Shown piece after piece: positions 1-5,088 of a DNA stretch of 9,418 bases. Numbering within the stretch: the first letter of the stretch is position 1; each line of letters starts with the position of its first letter. The stretch lies in contig CAYNAW010000049.1 of assembly GCA_964395545.1 (NCBI GenBank), forward strand, positions 1-9,418, written 5' to 3'. This stretch comes from CAYGVX01 sp964395545 (GTDB lineage: Archaea; Thermoproteota; Bathyarchaeia; Bathyarchaeales; SOJC01). Both the position numbers and the translations under genes were made by a program. The notes under the pieces were generated by a model, which saw only the letters and a program-made list of their open reading frames with translations, was not told the DNA's origin and searched no databases.

Positions 1-455
1 TCGGTGAGATCGAGCTTGCGAGCATACGTGACCACCGGGATGTTGAGGAGTTCGGCGAGCCGAGGACCCACCTGAGCTGAGAAACCGTCGATGGAGGCCT
101 CGCCGCACAGAACTAGGTCAAACTGACCAAGCTTCTTGGCTGCTTCAGCCAGTGCAAGGGAGGTCGCGAGCGTGTCAGAGTCCTGGAGAGCCGCATCAGT
201 GACGAGGTATCCTCTGTCGGCACCCATCGCCAAGGCTTCCCGGATAGAAGTCTTTGCGTCTTCCGCGCTCACGGTGAGTGTAACCACTTCGCCGCCGGAC
301 TTTTCCTTGAGACGGACAGCCTCTTCCAACGCGTTCTTGTCGAAATCACTAATCTTCCGTGCCACACCTGTCGTAACTACCTGCCTTGTCACAGGGTCTG
401 CCTTGAGCTGACTCACGTCGATTGCCTGTTTGATGCAGACTAGTATTCTGGGCAA
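1..455 (-). CDS. etfB: Electron transfer flavoprotein beta subunit (EtfB/FixA family), C-terminus cut by window edge
   Basis: EtfB pairs with EtfA to form a soluble flavoprotein that moves electrons between dehydrogenases and other carriers; some archaeal and bacterial versions bifurcate electrons. The visible 151 residues begin PRILVCIKQAIDV, the usual first strand of the family. They continue with EAVRLKEKSGGEVVTLTVS (about 45-63), IREALAMGADRGYLVTD (71-87) and the signature LCGEASIDGFSAQVGPRLAE (116-135), where the SIDG/QVGP block lies near the nucleotide site. Full-length members are about 250-260 residues, so roughly 100 are missing beyond base 1. The start is TTG at 455-453: an in-frame TAA lies three codons upstream, and no ATG occurs between that stop and the conserved first strand. 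An etfA partner would be expected outside the window. Family assignment is firm. Whether this ETF bifurcates cannot be judged from this half. Confidence 0.9.
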   Translation of the reverse strand, partial: MPRILVCIKQAIDVSQLKADPVTRQVVTTGVARKISDFDKNALEEAVRLKEKSGGEVVTLTVSAEDAKTSIREALAMGADRGYLVTDAALQDSDTLATSLALAEAAKKLGQFDLVLCGEASIDGFSAQVGPRLAELLNIPVVTYARKLDLT

Positions 456-498
456 AACGTCTTAACCCCGGGAATCTACGTATGAACGAAAAAACGGC

Positions 499-508
499 AA
501 TTAAGTAT
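499..508 (-). promoter_or_regulatory. Possible TATA element for etfB
   Basis: Read on the minus strand, an AT-rich TACTTAATT-like element lies about 45-50 bases upstream of the etfB TTG. An archaeal transcript starting about 25 bases downstream would begin near 476 and carry a leader of about 20 bases. The upstream BRE is not convincing. This is assigned by eye from position and composition only. Confidence 0.3.
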
Positions 509-537
509 TACGGTGACACTCTGGTCGAGCTTGGTGA

Positions 538-548
538 CTTTTTTTAAG
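538..548 (+). promoter_or_regulatory. AT tract in the divergent spacer, possible TATA element for the 609 gene
   Basis: A run of seven T followed by AAG (539-548) is the strongest AT tract between the divergent genes. On the plus strand it would place a start near 570 and give the membrane protein gene a leader of about 40 bases. On the minus strand it reads CTTAAAAAAAG and could also serve etfB. The direction of use cannot be decided. Confidence 0.3.
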
Positions 549-608
549 CCCGTACGGTCATAAGTGTTGTTAGTCGAGCGCTGAGGACTAGACTCGTGCA
601 GTGTTTGC

Positions 609-1373
609 GTGTCTGAAATGGACAAACATGAACTGGCACTCAAGGTAGCTTCCGATTGGATTAAGGTTCTCGGAGGACCTTTGAGAGACAAAAGCATTTC
701 CATCGTTTTCGAGTCTGGTGGCTATTTTCCCGACGACTGGACAATTGCCGCCTGGAAGCTGCCTTTCCGCACTCGGGGGAATTTCCCAAAAGCTGTTGCT
801 CATCTCAAGAGGGATGGTAAGTTCATCCCAGAGAAGGAGGTTCGTGAAGTGATTCTGAGAAATGCCTTTGATTCCTTAGAACTCACGATTTTCCAAGTTC
901 CAGAAGAGCAGACCATCCCGAAGTGGGTTGAGGAGGAGTACTTCGTACGGGGAATTCTGCGGGCTTTGCTTCGGCTCAGATACCCTGATTGGAATGAACA
1001 CCAACTGATCGACTATGAAGAGAAGCTCGTAGGAAAAAAGGGTCTCAGAAGAGCCTCCCTTCCCAAGGCAGCACTCTATACGTGTCAACTCGTGTTGACA
1101 ACGTTTCTCATCAACCTAGGGGTCTTCTGGGTGCTGAATGGGTACACAATCGAAGGAAATCTGGCCGGCTTATACATTGCTGTCATGGTGGAAGGCCTCT
1201 TCTTGGCGGCACTTGGCCTAACGCTTACAGAAGTCTATGACACAACGATCTACAGTCCGACGGGTAGGACGTTCCTCGAGCATGTGCGGTTTCCACCGCG
1301 ACCTACCGCGGCCATAGCGCTTATGGCCTCAGGTTTGTTGCTGTTCCTCCTTGGGTTGTTCCTGCTCCCTTGA
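609..1373 (+). CDS. Hypothetical protein with soluble N-terminal domain and three C-terminal membrane segments
   Basis: I do not recognise this family. From the GTG at 609 it has 254 residues. ATG at 618 (three codons in) is an equally good start, as neither has a clear ribosome binding site. Residues 1-150 form a charged, apparently soluble domain with no cysteine motif, Walker motif or HTH that I can see; it contains a WIKVLGG segment near 17-23 and an acidic-aromatic VEEEYFVRG near 107-115. A basic KKGLRR stretch (143-148) precedes three hydrophobic segments at about 155-178, 185-207 and 233-254. By the positive-inside rule the N-terminal domain would be cytoplasmic and the C-terminus outside. 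The protein ends almost directly after the last segment. It stands alone, between divergent etfB and a 276-bp gap, so context gives no role. Length, codon pattern and clean membrane segments support a real gene. Confidence 0.75.
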   Translation: MSEMDKHELALKVASDWIKVLGGPLRDKSISIVFESGGYFPDDWTIAAWKLPFRTRGNFPKAVAHLKRDGKFIPEKEVREVILRNAFDSLELTIFQVPEEQTIPKWVEEEYFVRGILRALLRLRYPDWNEHQLIDYEEKLVGKKGLRRASLPKAALYTCQLVLTTFLINLGVFWVLNGYTIEGNLAGLYIAVMVEGLFLAALGLTLTEVYDTTIYSPTGRTFLEHVRFPPRPTAAIALMASGLLLFLLGLFLLP

Positions 1374-1500
1374 TTTCCGTCGTGCATGCATCAAGACTAT
1401 AGGCTTGCGGGAGATGGCTCCGTTATCTAATAGAAACAAGGGTCTAAAGTAGTACTTCAGAGATTCACGACTGTCCATTACGCGCTCCAAACTGTCACAA

Positions 1501-1558
1501 TCCGTGCTTTTCCTTTAACTCCAGAGGCACGGAAAGTGGATGGCGACTAAACTGGAGT
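1501..1558 (+). other. Two interleaved 7-bp inverted repeats, possible H-type pseudoknot
   Basis: TCCGTGC at 1501-1507 is perfectly complementary to GCACGGA at 1527-1533. Within its 19-base loop, ACTCCAG at 1518-1524 is perfectly complementary to CTGGAGT at 1552-1558. Crossing pairs of this kind are the topology of an H-type pseudoknot. The element lies about 40 bases ahead of the likely TATA box of the flavoprotein gene, so it is probably outside that transcript's leader. It could be the 3' end of the upstream transcript, a small RNA, or chance. No known riboswitch class is recognised. Confidence 0.25.
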
Positions 1559-1594
1559 AGCCCCTAGCTTACCCAACTCGAGCCAGCAGCCCCT

Positions 1595-1608
1595 CAAACT
1601 TTATTATT
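1595..1608 (+). promoter_or_regulatory. BRE/TATA-like promoter for the FAD oxidoreductase gene
   Basis: CAAAC followed by TTTATTATT is the best archaeal BRE plus TATA match in the window. A transcript starting about 25 bases downstream would begin near 1630 and give a leader of about 20 bases that just includes the TGGAG ribosome binding site. Confidence 0.55.
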
Positions 1609-1636
1609 GTCATCACTTCCTCTCTAAACTCAAGTC

Positions 1637-1641
1637 TGGAG
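1637..1641 (+). promoter_or_regulatory. Ribosome binding site TGGAG of the FAD oxidoreductase gene
   Basis: TGGAG lies 8 bases ahead of the ATG at 1650 and fixes that start. The dinucleotide-binding fold begins within the first residues, as expected for the family. Confidence 0.5.
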
Positions 1642-1649
1642 AAACGGGC

Positions 1650-2936
1650 ATGCAGGATTACGACGTCGCCGTTGTGGGAGCGGGCATTCTTGGTCTATCA
1701 ACAGCCTATCACATTAAACGTAATAACCCAAACGCACGGATTCTAGTCCTGGACAAGTTAGCTAGCGCTGGACAGGCAAATACAGCCAAAAGTGCTTCAG
1801 CTTTTCGCTGCTTGTTTTCCTCCTACACAAACTATACTCTCGCAAACTCTTCCGTGGAATTCTATCGGCACCTGCAGGAGAATCTGAAGGTCGATTTAAA
1901 ACTCCAGTGGACTGGATATCTCTGGCTTCTAGATGAAGAAAGCTGCAAGGAAGTTACGCAGATCTTGGGTGGTTTGGCTGGAAAGGATTTCAAGTATCAG
2001 GAATATGACAGCGAGGAATTGACACGCATGCTGGGTATGCAAACAGACGTGAACGACGATGAAGAAGCCCAGCTGATGAAACTAGGGAATGTCTGCACAG
2101 GCATTTTTATCCCGAAAGCAGGCATTGTTGACGCCGCCTGCCTGGTTGAATACTATGAAACTGAGTTTTTGAAGATGGGTGGCAAAGTCGAGTATTGCGT
2201 CCAGGTTGAGGACCTTATCGTCGAGCCGAATGAATCGTTGGGGATTCCGGACGAACCCTACTTTTGGCAAGAGGCACGAATCACGGGGCTGAACACAAAT
2301 AGAGGTCGCATTAGAGCAAAGAAGATTATTCTAGCTGCGGGCGCATGGATTCCGCAGCTTTTGGATGCCGTTGGAGTTGAATGCTATGTCAAGCCCAAGA
2401 AAAGACAGCTATTCAACGTGACGGCGAAAGGTGCTTCGTTGAAACAGCTACTCTTGACACAGGGATTCAACTCTGTGGGGTGCATGCCCTTTACTATCTT
2501 ACCTAACCCAAAGATTCTTGTCCGACCATTTCCGAACGAAGGCGTTTTCTGGCTTGGCTACGCTGACGATTTTCCTCGCGCCTTTAAGATGGAGGATGAC
2601 CCTCAACCCGAGAAAAACTTCTACCAATATGGGATTTACCAAGTTCTGGTGAAGTATTTCCCTCAGTTCAAGGATTGCCGACCAACTTCAGCCTTTGCGG
2701 GGCTGTACGAAATCAACACCGTGGACGGTCAACCGGTGATTTTTGAGGAAAACGGCTTGATTGTTGTCGGCGGCGCCAGCGGGAGTGGAATAATGAAAGC
2801 CGATTCCATAGGGAGAATCGCTGCTGCCCTTTATGACGAAAAGGAGTTTGCCGTGCTTCATGGGGACAGACAGTTCCGCGTCAGCGATCTGGGATTGGCG
2901 AAGAGATGTGTTGAACCTGAAAAGCTCATAATCTGA
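1650..2936 (+). CDS. FAD-dependent oxidoreductase, DAO family (sarcosine/glycine oxidase-like)
   Basis: DAO-fold flavoproteins oxidise C-N or C-O bonds of small amino or hydroxy acids (sarcosine, dimethylglycine, glycine, 2-hydroxyglutarate and similar). The 428-residue protein starts with a Rossmann strand and GAGILG (residues 11-16), followed by VLDK near 33-36, whose acidic residue would bind the adenosine ribose. A C-terminal GLIVVGGASGSGIMKADSIG block (about 369-388) is the second FAD-contacting region typical of DAO/SoxB proteins. Length matches the stand-alone family (about 380-450). There is no signal peptide or membrane segment, so it is probably cytoplasmic. The start is ATG with TGGAG 8 bases upstream and a good TATA box ahead. 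The polyferredoxin gene follows 63 bp downstream in the same direction, so an iron-sulfur acceptor rather than oxygen is plausible for this anaerobe; that is inference. The substrate is not identifiable from the sequence. Confidence 0.85.
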   Translation: MQDYDVAVVGAGILGLSTAYHIKRNNPNARILVLDKLASAGQANTAKSASAFRCLFSSYTNYTLANSSVEFYRHLQENLKVDLKLQWTGYLWLLDEESCKEVTQILGGLAGKDFKYQEYDSEELTRMLGMQTDVNDDEEAQLMKLGNVCTGIFIPKAGIVDAACLVEYYETEFLKMGGKVEYCVQVEDLIVEPNESLGIPDEPYFWQEARITGLNTNRGRIRAKKIILAAGAWIPQLLDAVGVECYVKPKKRQLFNVTAKGASLKQLLLTQGFNSVGCMPFTILPNPKILVRPFPNEGVFWLGYADDFPRAFKMEDDPQPEKNFYQYGIYQVLVKYFPQFKDCRPTSAFAGLYEINTVDGQPVIFEENGLIVVGGASGSGIMKADSIGRIAAALYDEKEFAVLHGDRQFRVSDLGLAKRCVEPEKLII

Positions 2937-2965
2937 GCCGCGAAAACTGCAGACGGCTTGGTCAC

Positions 2966-2979
2966 GAAAAACCTTAAAG
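2966..2979 (+). promoter_or_regulatory. Possible separate promoter for the polyferredoxin gene
   Basis: GAAAAA (2966-2971, BRE-like purines) is followed by CTTAAAG (2973-2979, TATA-like). The predicted transcript start falls near 3000-3004. It would make the polyferredoxin mRNA leaderless at GTG 3000 or nearly so for ATG 3012, which fits the absence of a ribosome binding site there. Confidence 0.35.
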
Positions 2980-2983
2980 CTCT

Positions 2984-3000
2984 CTAGGGCAGTTGCCTAG
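2984..3000. promoter_or_regulatory. Palindrome CTAGG-N7-CCTAG at the predicted start site, possible operator
   Basis: Two perfect 5-base half sites, CTAGG (2984-2988) and CCTAG (2996-3000), are centred about 10 bases ahead of the predicted transcript start and touch the GTG start. Position and symmetry fit an operator for a dimeric regulator, but the half sites are short and no second copy was found in the window. Confidence 0.2.
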
Positions 3001-3887
3001 TGTGGGATTCCATGAAGCGTGGAGCTTCCGTCAAGCACCAGATGAACGATGAACTGGTTCTGGAAAGAAAGATGCTGCCTTTCCATCAGGTTCTCACGCT
3101 AGATTACACCAGATGCGTCGGGTGCGGAATCTGTGAGAGCGTATGCCCCGAGGAAGCCATCGAACACGTTCCTGCAACGACAAAAGATAGAAAATTGGTG
3201 AAGAAAGCCCTCGTAGATTTTGAATCTGCCCGATGCACATTCTGCGGGGAGTGCATTGTCGTATGTCCAACAAACGCCTTGACGTTGAAAGAGAACGGCG
3301 AAGAAAGAATTCCAGTGGTTGATGCCGAAGTCTTTCCAGTTCTCTTGAAGGACGTTACGGTTGACATAGGAAAATGTGATCCTCTCTGCTCCCTTTCATG
3401 CGAAAAAGAGTGCCCGACAGAAGCCGTCAAAGTGGTTACTGAAAAAAAGGGAGACGTCATCGAGAAAATCCTCGACGTCAAAGTGGACAAAGCGAAATGT
3501 ATTTTCTGTGGACGATGCGAGTCCTCATGCACCAAAGGCGCGTTCCACGTCAAAAAGCCGATACAAGGTACAATTCGGCTCGATTCACACGAGTGCCCGA
3601 AAGGTTGCCGAATATGCGTCGATGTTTGCCCCAGCAAGGCCATTTCACTAAGACCAGACGGTAAACCATCGGTCTTTGAAGAATTCTGCATCTATTGTGG
3701 AGCATGCCAGAAATCCTGTCCGGAGAACGCGATACTCGTCGAGAGAACTAGGATTCTGCACTCCGAGGTAAAATCAGGAGCTTGGATTGCGGCATTAGAG
3801 AAGCTGACCTCTGCTGACTCCATGTTCAAAAGATACAGCGCAGCCTCTGCAAAGAAGTCACGAGAAGTTGCGGGCACGATTCCCTGA
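3000..3887 (+). CDS. Polyferredoxin with six [4Fe-4S] motifs (FwdF/EhbK/MvhB-like)
   Basis: This would be an electron-wire protein carrying six [4Fe-4S] clusters. In the 295 residues, cysteines fall at 39/42/45/49, 79/82/85/89, 126/130/134/138, 167/170/173/177, 199/203/206/210 and 230/233/236/240. Sets 1, 2, 4 and 6 are CxxCxxCxxxC. Set 3 is Cx3Cx3Cx3C and set 5 is Cx3CxxCxxxC. Set 4 ends in Cys-Thr instead of Cys-Pro. Known relatives are the polyferredoxins of tungsten formylmethanofuran dehydrogenase (FwdF) and of methanogen hydrogenases. FwdF seems closest to me because of the widened CPKGCRICVDVCP motif, but no other fwd gene is visible. The start is uncertain: GTG 3000, ATG 3012 and ATG 3042 all precede the first cluster, and none has a ribosome binding site. 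A basic tail of about 55 residues follows the last cluster, and the gene ends in tandem stops TGA TAG. It lies 63 bp downstream of the DAO flavoprotein gene on the same strand, a possible electron donor. Confidence 0.85.
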   Translation: MWDSMKRGASVKHQMNDELVLERKMLPFHQVLTLDYTRCVGCGICESVCPEEAIEHVPATTKDRKLVKKALVDFESARCTFCGECIVVCPTNALTLKENGEERIPVVDAEVFPVLLKDVTVDIGKCDPLCSLSCEKECPTEAVKVVTEKKGDVIEKILDVKVDKAKCIFCGRCESSCTKGAFHVKKPIQGTIRLDSHECPKGCRICVDVCPSKAISLRPDGKPSVFEEFCIYCGACQKSCPENAILVERTRILHSEVKSGAWIAALEKLTSADSMFKRYSAASAKKSREVAGTIP

Positions 3888-3893
3888 TAGTTT

Positions 3894-3938
3894 GTGCTTT
3901 AGGATTCGACGGTCAGCAAAGCACCCGCGAGGCGTGGG
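3894..3938. terminator. Two hairpins in the convergent spacer, possible bidirectional terminator
   Basis: GTGCTTT (3894-3900) pairs perfectly with AAAGCAC (3918-3924). A second stem pairs 3924-3929 with 3933-3938 (one G-T pair, AGG loop). Both lie in the 66-bp spacer between the convergent 3' ends of the polyferredoxin and Hdr genes. No strong oligo-T run follows, and archaeal termination depends mainly on T tracts, so a terminator role is only suggested by position. Confidence 0.3.
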
Positions 3939-3953
3939 CCATTAAATGTCAGA

Positions 3954-5087
3954 TCAAACTGCGTCTGTGATCAGTTCCGCAATATCTCTAACTTGAATTT
4001 TCTCTTCGTTGCCTGTGGTCTTAATGGCATCATCAAACGTCAAGAGACAGAAGGGACATGCCACAGCAATGATCTCTGCGCCTACATCGAGCGCTTCCAT
4101 AATGCGCTTTTCTGCAAGGCGCGACCCGGGGATGTCATGCCACATTCTTCCTCCTCCCCCTTCGCAACAAACGCTTCGAGCCTGCGATCTGCTCATTTCA
4201 ACAAACTTTGCTCCCGGGAGGCTTTCGAGTATTCGCCTCGGTTCTTCATAAATACCGTTATGCTTGCCCAGAAAACACGGATCTTGGTAGGTTATCACCT
4301 TGTCAACCTTCGTCGAGAACTTGAGTTTTCCAGAGTCGAGGAAATCTGCGAAGTACTGCGTGTAGTGCCTGACTTGGAGTTCTTCTGGGTATCGATGCTT
4401 AAATGCGTGAAAGCAATGCGGTGAAGTGACTAGAATCTTCTCAACGCCGTATCGTTTGAAGAGACCTAGATTGCCCTCAGCCACTTCTTCGAACAGCCCT
4501 TTTTCTCCGATCGAGTAGATTTCGTTTCCACAGCATGTTTCTTGATTTCCCAGCAAAGAGAAATCAGTGCCAAGCATGTTCAGCGTCTTCACGATGGCCC
4601 TCGCGACGTTTTGGGCTCGAGACTCGTAGGATGCAGCACACCCGACGAAATAGAGTAACTCGGATGTCGCGTCCTCTGTAACATATTTTACATTCAGATC
4701 ATGCGCCCAGTCAGCTCGGGTGTTGCGGCTCAATCCCCACGGATTCCCGTACTTGAGCACCCCTTCGAGTGCGTCGATGAGGGTACGTGGAACCTGTCCC
4801 TGTTCGACGAAAAGGCTCCGTAGGCCTATGAGCACATCCATCGGTTTTACTTCTCGAGGGCAACGACTTGAGCAGGTGGAGCAGGTTGTGCAATCCCAGA
4901 TTTCGTTTTTCTGGTAGATGTTCGGTTGCGGAGTGATTGCTGAGGGTGAAAGCGTGTAGGACAGTTCCAGCATGAGCTTTCTTGGGTTAAGTTCGGATTT
5001 TGAGGAGAGGGGACAGGACCCAGTGCAGATGCCACACTGCATGCACTTGTTGAAATCCAGTTTTTGGATGGCTGTTGGTTCAGTCAC
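3954..5087 (-). CDS. HdrC-HdrB fusion, HdrD/BamD-like iron-sulfur subunit
   Basis: This protein should receive electrons from HdrA and deliver them to a disulfide or other acceptor. From the GTG at 5087 (377 residues) an HdrC-like part carries two [4Fe-4S] motifs, Cys 15/18/21/25 and 66/69/72/76. An HdrB-like part follows with two CCG domains. The second is complete: Cys271, Cys307-308, Cys344 and Cys347, spaced C-x35-CC-x35-CxxC as in noncubane-cluster sites. The first has Cys150, Cys185-186 and Cys225, but reads PHCFHA where the final CxxC would be, so its last cysteine is absent. No membrane segment is present, unlike a complex with HdrE. The start at 5087 is preferred over GTG 5096 because GGGTGA lies 5 bases upstream and the gene then begins one base after the hdrA stop. 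It is last in the AOR-ferredoxin-HdrA operon. The (Fe-S)-binding GlpC/LutA-type group is the main alternative name. Confidence 0.88.
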   Translation of the reverse strand: MTEPTAIQKLDFNKCMQCGICTGSCPLSSKSELNPRKLMLELSYTLSPSAITPQPNIYQKNEIWDCTTCSTCSSRCPREVKPMDVLIGLRSLFVEQGQVPRTLIDALEGVLKYGNPWGLSRNTRADWAHDLNVKYVTEDATSELLYFVGCAASYESRAQNVARAIVKTLNMLGTDFSLLGNQETCCGNEIYSIGEKGLFEEVAEGNLGLFKRYGVEKILVTSPHCFHAFKHRYPEELQVRHYTQYFADFLDSGKLKFSTKVDKVITYQDPCFLGKHNGIYEEPRRILESLPGAKFVEMSRSQARSVCCEGGGGRMWHDIPGSRLAEKRIMEALDVGAEIIAVACPFCLLTFDDAIKTTGNEEKIQVRDIAELITDAV

Positions 5088-5088
5088 A

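Larger units (their letters stand above)
1374..1649. other. 276-bp intergenic region without a gene
   Basis: No open frame of useful length or tRNA-like cloverleaf is visible on either strand. The region holds a pair of interleaved inverted repeats (1501-1558), a TATA/BRE-like element (1595-1608) and the ribosome binding site of the following flavoprotein gene. Just after the upstream stop codon I see no T-rich archaeal terminator. Confidence 0.6.

Noticed and set aside
136..411. 91-residue plus-strand frame at the left edge
   Set aside because: Antisense shadow of etfB. The minus strand carries a clear ETF beta signature through the same bases.
1374..1649. Possible tRNA or CRISPR in the largest gene-free gap
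   Set aside because: No cloverleaf, T-loop consensus or direct repeats with regular spacing are visible. Four AAACT copies occur at uneven spacing and look like chance.
3104..3691. 195-residue open frame on the minus strand
   Set aside because: It lies wholly opposite the polyferredoxin gene. Its Ser/Thr/His-rich composition is what the antisense of repeated cysteine and proline codons gives, and no ribosome binding site or family motif is present.
3993..4424. 143-residue plus-strand frame opposite the HdrCB-like gene
   Set aside because: It is antisense to well-conserved CCG-domain codons and shows no recognisable motif.
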